NCBI GenBank assembly: GCA_934728255.1
Contig: CAKVEC010000006.1
Coordinates: 62,001 to 126,000 of the forward strand
Direction: 5' to 3'
DNA from: an uncultured Bacteroidales bacterium
GTDB lineage: Bacteria > Bacteroidota > Bacteroidia > Bacteroidales > Paludibacteraceae
DNA: 64,000 nucleotides
Shown here: piece after piece, positions 52,061 through 61,695 of the stretch
Layout: the number at the start of each line of letters is the position of its first letter
How positions within the stretch are numbered: the first letter of the stretch is position 1
Made by a program: the position numbers and the translations under genes
Notes under the pieces: generated by a model
Seen by the model: the letters and a program-made list of their open reading frames with translations, nothing else
What the model was told of the DNA's origin: nothing
Databases searched by the model: none

Positions 52061-53058
52061 TGAAGATACTTATTGTTGCGGCGGATAAAGGCAACCATTT
52101 TACACCCTTTATTGAAGAACAGATAGAGGCGTTGAGACAGAAAGGCATTGTAGTAGAGCGGTTCGGCGTTCGGCGCAAAGGGGCTGCTGGTTACATACGT
52201 GAGATACCGCGCTTGTATCGCACTATCCGACAGGTGCGCCCAGACATCATCCATGCCCATTATGGCTTAAGCGGACTTTTGGCTGGAATGACCGCCTCCA
52301 TTTACAAATTTACAAATTTACAAATTCATAAGGTTCCGCCTGTGGTTACCACCTACCATGGTAGTGACATCAACGAACCCAAAGTACTGCGGCTCTCATA
52401 CTTCGCTATGCGCCTTTCCGCATGGAATATCTTTGTCTCCCTCCGCAATGTGGAGATTGCTACCAAGGCATGCCGTATTACTCACTATTCCTTAATTCCA
52501 TGTGGAGTCAATCTTACCGATGACCAACTCCTTTCTCGCGCAGAAGCACGCCGGCAATGCACAATGCCGGATGCACCATGTGTGCTTTTTGCAGGGGCGT
52601 TTGATAATGCAGTGAAAGATGCCGACTTGGCGAAAAAATCCATCTCTGTACTCAATGCCACAATCCCTGTCTCAGAGGAAAATAACCGTGTGCATTTGAT
52701 AGAACTGCGCGGCTATTCGCGTTCTGAGGTCAATCGTCTGATGTGCGCCGCCGATTGTTTGTTGCTCACCAGCCTTCGCGAGGGCAGTCCGCAGGTAGTC
52801 AAAGAAGCGATGGCGTGCGGGTGTCCGATAGTGTCGGTCGATGTGGGGGACGTACGGGAACGGATACAGGATATAGACGGCTGCTTTGTAGCCAACACAC
52901 GCTCACCGCAGGAGTTAGCCGGTTTGTTGGCAAAAGCCCTGCAATACAAAGGCAAAACCTCCGGCAGACAATACATAGTCTCCCACGGGTTGGACAATGC
53001 GCACATTGCCGACAGATTGATAGAGATATATCGGCGTATCCTCAATAGAAGAAACTAA
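52048..53058 (+). CDS. Family GT4 glycosyltransferase
   Basis: The 336 residues have an N-terminal Rossmann half (LKILIVAADKG) with IIHAHYG and TTYHGSDIN acceptor-side motifs. The C-terminal nucleotide-sugar half carries LLLTSLREGSPQVVKEAMACGCPIVSVDVGD, which contains the GT4 ExxxxxxxE motif. It probably makes a surface polysaccharide or lipopolysaccharide; donor and acceptor are unknown. A TTTACAAAT repeat (52300-52329) adds IYKFTNLQIHK in frame before the TTYHGSD motif. The stop codon overlaps that of the convergent U32 gene by three bases. Confidence 0.85.
   Translation: MNYALKILIVAADKGNHFTPFIEEQIEALRQKGIVVERFGVRRKGAAGYIREIPRLYRTIRQVRPDIIHAHYGLSGLLAGMTASIYKFTNLQIHKVPPVVTTYHGSDINEPKVLRLSYFAMRLSAWNIFVSLRNVEIATKACRITHYSLIPCGVNLTDDQLLSRAEARRQCTMPDAPCVLFAGAFDNAVKDADLAKKSISVLNATIPVSEENNRVHLIELRGYSRSEVNRLMCAADCLLLTSLREGSPQVVKEAMACGCPIVSVDVGDVRERIQDIDGCFVANTRSPQELAGLLAKALQYKGKTSGRQYIVSHGLDNAHIADRLIEIYRRILNRRN
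52300..52329 (-). repeat. TTTACAAAT micro-repeat inside the GT4 gene
   Basis: Three tandem ATTTACAA words, the reverse complement of the AATTTGTAA words between pyrF and pyrE, translated in frame. Confidence 0.75.
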
Positions 53059-54809
53059 TTTTCCGCTTTTGTAATCAGCATCTGGCAGTTTTTGCAGTCA
53101 AAGGTGAGTGCTACAACCGTATTGTTGCGCAGGCGCAGGTAGCGAGGTTCATTGTGCATCGGCGACTGTTTGCGGCAATGTCCCATCTCGTGCAGCAGGC
53201 AATAACGGCAGGTCATCAGCGGGTAACCTGTGTCGCGCTGCACGGCTTGCATAGTGCGCAATACATCCTCCGTTTCTGCATTTCGCTGTGGGCGATTGTT
53301 CGGTGCAGGACGATGTGTATTTTGCAGGTGCTTTATTAGGTGTTGTACTGCCTCACGCCGCCATTCGTTGAGTTGCCCTATCGGAATAAAATAGGGGGCG
53401 GATTGTATCTCTATACTCTGTGCCACGAAGGGCGTATCGCCCAATTTGCTGAGTTGGGTCCGGATGGTATCCAACGCCCGCTCTGTATTCTTGGCAGGCT
53501 CGTGCGGATAATCGAATGTACATTCCGTATCGCCCAAACGGATCGCAAATCCATAGTCTGTTTCTTTGAAAACAATGTCTATCGGTATATGCCGTTCTGC
53601 ATGCAAAGAGCGGACAAACTCGGTGTCAAGATTGCGGTAAAGGGCTGTTCTTTTGCCTTTTAGCGACGGCAAAACGGCTGTGGTATTCGGGAAAACAAGG
53701 TCGCCCTCTATGCGGTTTACGGCAAAGCCTTGGTCTCCGAAGCATAGCCCGTCCCCGTTGTGCAATGTAACACCCTCTGCCGGTCGTACCCGCACTGCAT
53801 TGCCCATTGTAGATTCTGCATCGCCTATATATTCGCCTGTTGATTTTGGCGTCTGCCAATTCGCCATATGGGGTGTGCGCCCGTGCAGAAAATAATCAAT
53901 CCCTCCCCTGTGGAAAGTCTTTGCAGGCGATGGAATGAAAGGAAATTGGTAAGTGTGTAAATTTGTAAATGGGGCAATTTCGTCTATCTTTTGCCGGTAG
54001 TAAGCCGTAAGGTTGGTTACATAGTCTGCATCTTTCAGCCGTCCCTCTATCTTAAAGGTGGTAACGCCCGCGTCTGTCAGTTCTTTGAGATATGCGGAGC
54101 GATCCATATCCTGCAGCGAAAGCAGATACCGCTGGTGAATGGGCTGCCCGTGGTCGTCCCGTATTTCCTGCATATCGGCGTCCAGCAGGTCATACTGCAT
54201 ACGGCACATCTGGGAACAGCAACCGCGGTTGGCACTGCGCCCCGTGAGCACCTCGCTCATATAGCATTTGCCGGAATACGATACGCACAATGCCCCGTGT
54301 ACAAACGCTTCTAATTCGATAGGTGTCTCGTTGTGTGCCGTTGAATAATCCGTTACGGCATCATGTATGGTGCGTATCTCCTCTAATCCGAGTTCGCGTG
54401 CCAATACCACACGGCGGAAACCCAACTGCTGCAAACGGATCACCTGTTCGGGCGTGCGGTTGTCGCATTGCGTGGAGGCGTGCAGACGGATAGGAGGCAG
54501 GTTGAAATCCAACAGATGCAGATCCTGTATAATCAGTGCGTCCACACCTATCCGGTATAGTTCGTGTGCTAATGCCACCGCATCGGCATATTCGTCCTCG
54601 TGGAGCAGGGTATTGAGGGTAACCAATACCTTTACGCCATAGATATGGGCGTAATCCGCTATCGCCTGCAAATCCTTTATCGAGTTGCCTGCTGCTTGCC
54701 GTGCACCGAACTTCGGCGCACCGATATATATGGCATCTGCCCCCGCCCGGATAGCGGCTTTGGCTACTGCAATGTCCCGTGCAGGGGAGAGTAGGGTAAG
54801 ATGATTCAT
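53055..54809 (-). CDS. U32 family peptidase-like protein (RlhA/TrhP group)
   Basis: The 584 residues from the ATG at 54809 (an upstream TTG is less likely) start with SPARDIAVAKAAIRAGADAIYIGAP. The U32 signature AFVHGALCVSYSGKC is followed by a cysteine cluster (GCCSQMCR) and a late CRYCLLHEMGHC. Members of this family carry Fe-S clusters, and several are needed for RNA hydroxylation (tRNA or 23S rRNA) rather than proteolysis, so the peptidase name may mislead. An AATTTGTAA phrase at 53951-53970 is translated as PFTNLHTY in a loop. Confidence 0.88.
   Translation of the reverse strand: MNHLTLLSPARDIAVAKAAIRAGADAIYIGAPKFGARQAAGNSIKDLQAIADYAHIYGVKVLVTLNTLLHEDEYADAVALAHELYRIGVDALIIQDLHLLDFNLPPIRLHASTQCDNRTPEQVIRLQQLGFRRVVLARELGLEEIRTIHDAVTDYSTAHNETPIELEAFVHGALCVSYSGKCYMSEVLTGRSANRGCCSQMCRMQYDLLDADMQEIRDDHGQPIHQRYLLSLQDMDRSAYLKELTDAGVTTFKIEGRLKDADYVTNLTAYYRQKIDEIAPFTNLHTYQFPFIPSPAKTFHRGGIDYFLHGRTPHMANWQTPKSTGEYIGDAESTMGNAVRVRPAEGVTLHNGDGLCFGDQGFAVNRIEGDLVFPNTTAVLPSLKGKRTALYRNLDTEFVRSLHAERHIPIDIVFKETDYGFAIRLGDTECTFDYPHEPAKNTERALDTIRTQLSKLGDTPFVAQSIEIQSAPYFIPIGQLNEWRREAVQHLIKHLQNTHRPAPNNRPQRNAETEDVLRTMQAVQRDTGYPLMTCRYCLLHEMGHCRKQSPMHNEPRYLRLRNNTVVALTFDCKNCQMLITKAEN
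53951..53970 (+). repeat. AATTTGTAA phrase inside the U32 gene
   Basis: Twenty bases identical to 5514-5533 in the pyrF/pyrE gap. On the coding strand it reads FTNLHT without a stop; on the other strand it would contain stops. Confidence 0.8.
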
Positions 54810-54834
54810 CGTGTGCAATTCTGTTTAGCGACTG

Positions 54835-54865
54835 CAAAGTTCGCAAAAATTGCTGATGTAGGCAA
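54835..54865 (-). promoter_or_regulatory. Probable promoter for the U32 gene
   Basis: On the minus strand TTG (54865-54863), 20 bases, then GAACTTTG (54842-54835), one base off the TAnnTTTG consensus. It lies 25 bases before the start codon and separates this gene from the galactan locus upstream. Confidence 0.45.
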
Positions 54866-54906
54866 GCCCCGAACTCAAAATATGTAAAAATACGCTTTTG
54901 GAAGTA

Positions 54907-57312
54907 TCATTTCCCGATTTGTAGTATGGCTGTTTGAAGTCCTTTGTTCGTTGCTTTCAGTTCGCAGTTACCTCTTACAATAGCGGTCAGTTCTCCCGCA
55001 AAAGCATGGTGATAGGGCTGGTTAAAGGCATCCAAGTTTGCCGCATCGCCATTAGCAGCAGCGACAAACTGTCCTTCTCCCTTTGTCGAGAAACGTATCA
55101 AGTGATCGGCTTGCGGACATATATTTCCTTTTTTGTCGCATACACGTACACGCACAAAATGCAGATCGTTTGCGGGTAGTGGCTCTTCTACCAATTCGAT
55201 ATGGTGCGGTTTGCCAGCCGTATGACGTGCCACACTGCCGAAAGCCGTAACAGCCTTCAGTTCGCCGCTTTCATAAGCCACACCGTCCCAAATCAAGCGG
55301 TAACGGCGTTGCAGAGCCAATATATCACCTGCTGCGGCTGCAGAATCGGCTTCTGTTTGAGTATATTTGTGCCGCTTGCCGAGACTTTTCCCGTTTAGGA
55401 ATAACTCCGCCTCATCGGCATCGGTATAGACCATTACCGGTACGGTGTCTCCTGCTTGCCAATTCCAATGTGGCAACAGATGCAGGGTATGCTTCCGTTT
55501 GTTCCATTGCGAGCGGTAGAGATAGTAACGGTCTTTGGGAATACCGGCCAAATCAATAATACCGAAATAGGACGAGTGCGAAGGCCAAGCATCGGTATCA
55601 TACGGCGAGGGCTCTCCGAGGTAGTCAAAACCCGTCCAGACGAACTGCCCGATTGTCCACGGATAGTCGTCCATATTACGGAAATCCTCATCGGGCAGAT
55701 TGCTCCACGGGCAGTACTGCAAGTCGTAGCCCGAGCACTGGTTGGTCTTGCTGTTGCCACCGGGGTGGTTTTGGTCGGTGATTGTCGATGTATTATCCGG
55801 CTTGGCGGGTAGCAGATATACCCCGCGCGAAGACACGGTGGAAGCCGTTTCCGACCCTAATACCAACCGTTGTGGAGTGCGCATGTATGCTTCTTCGTAG
55901 CGGTAAGCCCGATAGTTGAGTCCTACCACTTGCAAGATGCCGGCAAACCCGTTTTCCAATACACAACTCACTTGATCCATTCCTGCCGTAACGGGGCGCG
56001 TGCCGTCTTCTCGCTCGCATATATCCTGCAGCATTTTTGCTACCCGATAGCCGTTGGGCGAACATTGTGTCGGCACCTCGTTGCCCACCGACCACATTAC
56101 GATACTCGGGTTGTTGCGGAAATGATGGAGCATATTCACCATATCACGCTCCGCCCATTCGTCAAAGAAACGATGATACCCGTTGTCGCATTTGCCCCAG
56201 TCCCATTCGTCAAACGGTTCGCACATCACCATCATACCTATCGAGTCGCAGAGTGCTATCAGTTCGGGCGCAGGCATATTGTGCGAAGTACGAATGGCAT
56301 CGCATCCCATATCGCGCAGCATAAGTAGTTGGCGTAAGATGGCTTGTTTGTTCACAGCCGCACCAAGGGGGCCTAAGTCGTGGTGCAAACATACACCTTG
56401 GAACTTACGCACTTTTCCGTTGAGCATAAATCCGATATTCGGCACAATCTGTATGGAGCGGATACCGAATATCGTCTCCACTGTATCTACAGGTACGCCG
56501 TTTGCCGAAATCACAGAACGTGCCATATATAGTGCGGGGGCTTCGGGTGACCAAAGCGAGGGGTGTTGCAGAGTGAAATTCTGTTCCAGTGGCAGCGAAT
56601 GGCGTACATCATATTCCGATACTAATTCGTCCACCACTTTGCCCGTTGCTCGCTCAATCAGTTGCGTAGCCATCGTAATATGCTTTCCTACGGCATTCTC
56701 TACCGTTGTTTTCATATTGACGGATGCCATTTCGTCCGTAACATATGGTGTTTGGATATGTATTCCCCATACTGGCACGTGTGTGCGTTGCGAACGAACC
56801 AGATGTACGTTGCGATATAGTCCCGCCCCGGGATACCAGCGGCTGCTCTGCGGTCTATTCTCCAAACGCACGGCAATGATGTTGTTTCCCGTCTGCAGAT
56901 AGGGCGTGATGTCGCAGTGGAAGGCATTGTAGCCGTACGGCCAATAGCAGGTTCTTTGTCCGTTTACATACACTTCTGCTTCCGACATAGCCCCGTCAAA
57001 AAGCAGCGTATAGACCTCAGCGGTATCCACGGCGGGTAGCACAAGGGTGTGCTTGTACCACGCCTTCCCCATATAGGGCAGTCCGCCTGTGCGCCCTGTT
57101 TTCAGCGACGGACGTGTCTCTCCGTTCTGCCAGACGGTAACATTCTGTAGATCGTTTTCGCGGTCGAAAGCCCCGTAGATCGCCCAGTCGTGCGGGATAG
57201 TAACTTCCGCCCATACATCGTCTTGCGGGGCGGGTATCTGGTGTTCTGTCTGCTCAAAGGCAAACTGCCACGAGGTCAACAATGTGGCGACAGATAAAAG
57301 GAGTGTATGCAT
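54907..57312 (-). CDS. GH2 beta-galactosidase
   Basis: The 801 residues follow the GH2 plan: jelly-roll sugar-binding domain (IPHDWA, AWYKHTLVLP, SEAEVYVNG), an immunoglobulin-like domain (about 200-300), a catalytic barrel with acid/base E412 (SVGNEV) and likely nucleophile E488 (LGSETAS), and two C-terminal beta domains. The N-terminal hydrophobic stretch (LLLSVATLL) is short for a signal peptide but probably exports it to the periplasm. It is the last gene of the galactan locus. It is expected to release galactose from galacto-oligosaccharides made by the GH53 enzyme encoded just upstream. Confidence 0.92.
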   Translation of the reverse strand: MHTLLLSVATLLTSWQFAFEQTEHQIPAPQDDVWAEVTIPHDWAIYGAFDRENDLQNVTVWQNGETRPSLKTGRTGGLPYMGKAWYKHTLVLPAVDTAEVYTLLFDGAMSEAEVYVNGQRTCYWPYGYNAFHCDITPYLQTGNNIIAVRLENRPQSSRWYPGAGLYRNVHLVRSQRTHVPVWGIHIQTPYVTDEMASVNMKTTVENAVGKHITMATQLIERATGKVVDELVSEYDVRHSLPLEQNFTLQHPSLWSPEAPALYMARSVISANGVPVDTVETIFGIRSIQIVPNIGFMLNGKVRKFQGVCLHHDLGPLGAAVNKQAILRQLLMLRDMGCDAIRTSHNMPAPELIALCDSIGMMVMCEPFDEWDWGKCDNGYHRFFDEWAERDMVNMLHHFRNNPSIVMWSVGNEVPTQCSPNGYRVAKMLQDICEREDGTRPVTAGMDQVSCVLENGFAGILQVVGLNYRAYRYEEAYMRTPQRLVLGSETASTVSSRGVYLLPAKPDNTSTITDQNHPGGNSKTNQCSGYDLQYCPWSNLPDEDFRNMDDYPWTIGQFVWTGFDYLGEPSPYDTDAWPSHSSYFGIIDLAGIPKDRYYLYRSQWNKRKHTLHLLPHWNWQAGDTVPVMVYTDADEAELFLNGKSLGKRHKYTQTEADSAAAAGDILALQRRYRLIWDGVAYESGELKAVTAFGSVARHTAGKPHHIELVEEPLPANDLHFVRVRVCDKKGNICPQADHLIRFSTKGEGQFVAAANGDAANLDAFNQPYHHAFAGELTAIVRGNCELKATNKGLQTAILQIGK

Positions 57313-57371
57313 TGCGTCAAAAAAGTGTTTAAGGTAATGTCCGGTAGATCGTTTAATGGCAATAGATTATT

Positions 57372-58469
57372 TTATCTTTTCCAAAGGGCTTTGAGTGCTT
57401 CGTTGGGCTGTCCCTTGGAGGTGAACGCGCCCATATGGTATGCGCCCCAACCGAGGGTGATATATTCCTGCGGACGCCAGTTGTTGTATATCTGCGGTTC
57501 CCAGTAGAAAATACCTTTCATATAGTCCAATTGGTCCACACGGCTGCGGAAATCCTCTATTACTTTTTTTCCTTCAACCTCCTGTTTGGCAATGGTACCT
57601 ATCTCGGTAATCATAATCGGGCATTTGAACTCAGCATACAGCAGTTTGATGTTCTTCTCTGCCAATTGGTTGGTCTCCTGCCAGTCTTTGCCTGTCCATT
57701 CTTTCATCATCGGATAGTGGCTTAACCCTATCATATCAAATTTTCCGCCATTCGCTTTCATCTTGCGGAAGAACCAGCGGTTGTCTTCATAGGCGTTGTC
57801 GATATGCACAATCACCTGCGCATCGGGGAATACCGCTTTGCAAGCGTTGTATCCAGCCAGGGTCAGTGCTGCATAGTTTTTCCATCCGTTGGGCAGGTCT
57901 CCATTTTTGTCCCATAGTTGCCCGGTCGGCCAAAGCATACCGCAGCGGGTCTCGTTGCCAACCTGTATCCATTCGGGGGTGATACCGCTGTCGCGCAAAG
58001 CGGTCAGCACATCGGTAGTGTGGTCGGCTACCGCTTCTTTGAGTTGCTCTATATCATAGTTCGTCCATACAGCGGGGGTGGTCTGCTTGCTTGGGTCGGC
58101 AAAGTTGTCCGAATAGTGGAAATCAATCATCAGGCGCAGTTTCAAAGCGTGCGCACGTTTGGCTTTGGCAAGCACGTCTTCTTTGTTGCACCAACCGGTA
58201 TTGTGGTTCACCCACACGCGCAGACGCACAGCGTTCATACCGATACCGCGCATCAGCCGCATACCCTCGGTGGCTTGCCCCAATGAGTCGTAAAACAGCA
58301 CCCCGTCCTGTTCCTCCTCGGTTATCCACGAGCAATCCGCTCCATAAGCATAACTGCCAATGACAGGTTCAGGGTAGGTGTATTCTTCGGGACTATCGGC
58401 ATGGCAGGAAGATAAAATGGCACATAGACCTAATATCAACGTAGTTATAGAGGTTAAGTGAATTTTCAT
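57372..58469 (-). CDS. GH53 arabinogalactan endo-beta-1,4-galactanase, lipoprotein
   Basis: Cuts beta-1,4-galactan side chains of pectin. The ATG at 58469 gives 365 residues with a lipoprotein signal (LILGLCAILSSC), so it is likely displayed on the outer membrane. Family motifs are GADCSWITEEE, MRGIGMNAVRLRVWVN, IDFHYSDNFADP, the acid/base in IQVGNET, and the nucleophile in MITEIGT. It is encoded between the SusE-like binding protein and GH2, the order of known galactan loci in Bacteroides. Confidence 0.94.
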   Translation of the reverse strand: MKIHLTSITTLILGLCAILSSCHADSPEEYTYPEPVIGSYAYGADCSWITEEEQDGVLFYDSLGQATEGMRLMRGIGMNAVRLRVWVNHNTGWCNKEDVLAKAKRAHALKLRLMIDFHYSDNFADPSKQTTPAVWTNYDIEQLKEAVADHTTDVLTALRDSGITPEWIQVGNETRCGMLWPTGQLWDKNGDLPNGWKNYAALTLAGYNACKAVFPDAQVIVHIDNAYEDNRWFFRKMKANGGKFDMIGLSHYPMMKEWTGKDWQETNQLAEKNIKLLYAEFKCPIMITEIGTIAKQEVEGKKVIEDFRSRVDQLDYMKGIFYWEPQIYNNWRPQEYITLGWGAYHMGAFTSKGQPNEALKALWKR

Positions 58470-58567
58470 ATCTTTATAGTTCTTGAAATGGTTGACTATT
58501 CCTATATACTGCTGCAAAAGGTAGCCACAATTTGCGATATATACAAGTTATTATTTGAAAATACAGA

Positions 58568-58606
58568 CAAAAACAGAGACTACCCGATAGTATCGGATAG
58601 CCTCTG
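58568..58606 (-). terminator. Rho-independent-like hairpin after the SusE-like gene
   Basis: A 16-base imperfect stem (CAGAGGCTATCCGATA with TATCGGGTAGTCTCTG) and one-base loop is followed by T residues on the minus strand. It lies between the SusE-like gene and GH53 and may lower expression of the enzymes relative to the binding proteins. Confidence 0.75.
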
Positions 58607-58643
58607 TCTGCTTAGAAATCTATGCGAATGGAATGGTTATGCA

Positions 58644-59834
58644 TTATTCGCACAAAGTATATTTGCCTGCGCTATAGTCCACATTGATAGTGGTCTCTGC
58701 GCCAAACTTCATATCTGGATTGTCAGCCCACTCTTCTGCACCGGTTTCTTCGTTCTTTACCAAGATCTGAATCTGATTGCTCCAATCTGTGTCTCCTACA
58801 GCCTTGAATTTGAAAGTATCGTCTTCTGCTGCTTTCACTACGATTTGGTATGAACCATCTGCCTGTTTTGTCAATGGGAATGCTTCGTTCCAATTGCTAG
58901 CCTCAAACGAACCAATGATGGCAGGTTCGTAATTGCCACACTCGGGGGCTTTCAAATTGATGGTGTAATCTTTGAGTTCTACGGTAACACACTCACTCTT
59001 TTGCCAACCGCCGATCTCTACATATACCAGACCGGTACCGTTTACTTGGATGTTGCCATCGCCGGATTTGGAAACGGCTGCAGTGGTGTAAGCCTCGTTG
59101 TAGTCCCAGTCGATAGCCTGACCTTGCCAACTGCCGTCGCCGGTGTAGATAAGGCAAATCTTACCTGCCATATAGATGTCGCTGTTGTCGCCCCATGGGG
59201 TAGCACCGAGTTTGAAATCTGCGGTGTACCATTCGTCGGAACCATCAATCGGTTGGAACTTAACGCACTCATCAGGGCCTACTTGAGCATTCTGCTCAGC
59301 ATTGCAGTAGGTGTTTTCACCTGACCAAGCCGAGCCGTCGAATGTACCTTTGAAAGCGATACCATTGCATTCCGAACCGGCAGGGATATGGATGGCAAAG
59401 CGTACCATTCCGTCTGCGGGTTTATCCAGATCAGGAATACTGCCTTCTCCCGGCTCTTCGGGTTTAACGGTCTTTGTCATTTTGGCATCGAATACGGTTT
59501 TGCCGTCCTCTGTAACAATCAGTTGGAGGCTCTTCTTGTCGCCGCTGATGGATTTTGCGGTAATGGTTGCATTTGCGGGTTGCCCGTCGCAAGTGATAGT
59601 ACCTTCGCCTTTGGAAGCATCATAAGCCACCGTACCTTTGGCAGTCTCCTTGTCAACGGTCAAAACGACTGCATTGTCAGCCACTTCAAGCGCTACTTTT
59701 GCTGGGGTAGCCTCTGCGTTTTCATACAGCCAATAGCCATTCAGATTCTTCAAATAATCCGTAGTGTTTTCTTTTTTGCAACCTACCATAAGTAGAGTTG
59801 CGGCAGCCAATACTGCCAAACTTAATTTTTTCAT
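58644..59834 (-). CDS. SusE/SusF-like surface glycan-binding lipoprotein
   Basis: The 396 residues start with a lipoprotein signal (LAVLAAATLLMVGC) and hold tandem beta-sandwich modules. The N-terminal one starts at NGYWLYENAEATP. Two later modules have Trp and Asp-rich loops (AWSGENTYCNAEQ and ASNWNEAFPLTKQADGSYQ) such as bind glycans. Its place between susD and GH53 fits a SusE-type surface binding protein. It is followed by a hairpin terminator. Which glycan it binds is inferred from the neighbours. Confidence 0.8.
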   Translation of the reverse strand: MKKLSLAVLAAATLLMVGCKKENTTDYLKNLNGYWLYENAEATPAKVALEVADNAVVLTVDKETAKGTVAYDASKGEGTITCDGQPANATITAKSISGDKKSLQLIVTEDGKTVFDAKMTKTVKPEEPGEGSIPDLDKPADGMVRFAIHIPAGSECNGIAFKGTFDGSAWSGENTYCNAEQNAQVGPDECVKFQPIDGSDEWYTADFKLGATPWGDNSDIYMAGKICLIYTGDGSWQGQAIDWDYNEAYTTAAVSKSGDGNIQVNGTGLVYVEIGGWQKSECVTVELKDYTINLKAPECGNYEPAIIGSFEASNWNEAFPLTKQADGSYQIVVKAAEDDTFKFKAVGDTDWSNQIQILVKNEETGAEEWADNPDMKFGAETTINVDYSAGKYTLCE

Positions 59835-59886
59835 AATGAAATTAAATTAGTTAGTTTGTTAATTAGTTTGTGATATATAAAGTGGT

Positions 59887-61674
59887 TTAATATCCTTCGT
59901 TTTGAGTCATATTGCTATTGGCAACAAGATCCGTTTCCGGAATAGGATAGACGCTGAAATGCGAGTCAATGTCCGCTACGGTGGTATTCCAATTGCCGTC
60001 TGTGCCGAATGATTTCTGTGCTTTGTTGTTGCTGCCGGAACGTCCCTCCCACGTGCGGGTACAGGTCTTGCCTACAAATTGCCCGAAGCGAATTAGGTCA
60101 ATACGGCGGCGTCCCTCGTGGTAAAACTCGCGTTGCCATTCGTCTAATAACTCGTCTTCTGTCAGTGCGGGCAGTGCCGTAGCGTTAGCGCGTGCACGAA
60201 TCTTGCCGTTGATTATTTCCAAAGCCTCTCCCGTTTTGCCTTGGCGGTACAGAGCCTCTGCTAAGGTCATGTAGGCCTCTGCCGTACGCATCAGAGGTAC
60301 ATCGGTGTCGGTGTATTTGGAGTCATGTTGCGGCACGGCACCTTCGGAGGTAATCGGTTGCATATTGGCATCATACTGTGTCGAGTAGCGGTTGGTCCAC
60401 TTGCAGATAGCCCAGCAGGAATCAAAACCCTCTCCGTTGGCAGGTACCGATCCGTTGAATCCTTTTATGTTCAATGTCCCGTCGCTTGTTGTATTGGCAG
60501 CACAGAACATCGCACGATCATCATGTGCCACGGCGGGCATAGCGTATTCGTCTTTACCGCCGCCCAAGGCTACTATCTCGCGGGGTGTCTTGCCGGGGAA
60601 GAACGCTTTGATCAGTTCGGGACTGGAACGCCAACAACCCCAGTTGTTGTCCGAAGAACCGCAGTCGTTCATTTTCTGGTTGCGGCACGAGTTGATGGTG
60701 TATTGGCTGCCGGCATAACTGCGGAGATATGCACCGTCGCAGGCTGCTATGAATATCATCTCTTCCGGTGCAACCACCTCATTGTCGCCCATAAAAATTT
60801 GTGCAAACGGCTTGTGCAATTCGGGGCAAGTGGCAATCACTTTGCGGGCATACTCCTCGGCTTTGCCCCATTCTGCCGTACCGGTATATACCTCTGCATT
60901 CAGGTACAAGCGTGCCAACAGCATATTGGCAGCGGGCTTGGTGGCACGATAGATCGTGGTTTCGCCTTTGTCATACAGGTCGTCGATAAATCCGTGGTCG
61001 GCATCGCCCGTCACTTTGTAGTACGAGATGACTCCCCCCTTGGCATTCATATACGTCTTGCCGCTATGTCCGCCTTCTACCTCGTCTATCAGCCATTCAT
61101 ATAGGCTCTCGCGGCTGATCTGCTCGGGGTTGGTTCCACTCACGGTTACCGTAAACGGCACTTTGCCGAACATATCCAGCATATGGTAATAGTTCAATGC
61201 GCGAATAAAACGAACCTCTGCACGCTTGTGAATCATCTCGGGGTCGGTAGTACCCTCGGTCAAATCCAAAAAGTGGTTCGACATCGTTACTGCATAGTTC
61301 AAGCGGTTATATAGTTTCGATACAAACGGATTGGCAGGCCCGTAGGAGATTGTCAGCAGGTCAATACAACCGGCATCGTTGTGCCATGTCCACCAACCGG
61401 CATCGGTCGGAAACTCGTTGAGTACACACAATGTACGGAAAAAACCGGAATAACCCTCATCGTCGGTAATGATGTCGGCATCACCGCCACCACCGGTGTT
61501 TCCTGTTTGTACGAAAGCGCAATACAATTTGCTGTAAAGCGCATCTATGATTTGCGATTTGTTCTGATCGTTTACCTGTACCGTATTGGGGTCAATCGGT
61601 TCCAAGTTCATACAGGCGGACATACCGAAAAGTACGGCTGCAGACACAATCCAAGTTTTGATATTTGTTTTCAT
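59887..61674 (-). CDS. SusD/RagB-family nutrient-binding outer-membrane lipoprotein
   Basis: The 595 residues from the ATG at 61674 (a TTG nine bases upstream is less likely) have a lipoprotein signal (AAVLFGMSAC), then MNLEPIDPN. The protein is alpha-helical with TPR-like repeats, including RFIRALNYYHMLDMFGKVPF, the family PLMRTAEAYMTLAEALYRQGKTGEAL, and a C-terminal EFYHEGRRRIDLIRFG. All are typical of SusD. It forms the lid of the SusC transporter encoded just upstream and passes it long galactan fragments. Confidence 0.95.
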   Translation of the reverse strand: MKTNIKTWIVSAAVLFGMSACMNLEPIDPNTVQVNDQNKSQIIDALYSKLYCAFVQTGNTGGGGDADIITDDEGYSGFFRTLCVLNEFPTDAGWWTWHNDAGCIDLLTISYGPANPFVSKLYNRLNYAVTMSNHFLDLTEGTTDPEMIHKRAEVRFIRALNYYHMLDMFGKVPFTVTVSGTNPEQISRESLYEWLIDEVEGGHSGKTYMNAKGGVISYYKVTGDADHGFIDDLYDKGETTIYRATKPAANMLLARLYLNAEVYTGTAEWGKAEEYARKVIATCPELHKPFAQIFMGDNEVVAPEEMIFIAACDGAYLRSYAGSQYTINSCRNQKMNDCGSSDNNWGCWRSSPELIKAFFPGKTPREIVALGGGKDEYAMPAVAHDDRAMFCAANTTSDGTLNIKGFNGSVPANGEGFDSCWAICKWTNRYSTQYDANMQPITSEGAVPQHDSKYTDTDVPLMRTAEAYMTLAEALYRQGKTGEALEIINGKIRARANATALPALTEDELLDEWQREFYHEGRRRIDLIRFGQFVGKTCTRTWEGRSGSNNKAQKSFGTDGNWNTTVADIDSHFSVYPIPETDLVANSNMTQNEGY

Positions 61675-61695
61675 TGTCTTCAATAAATAGGGTGG

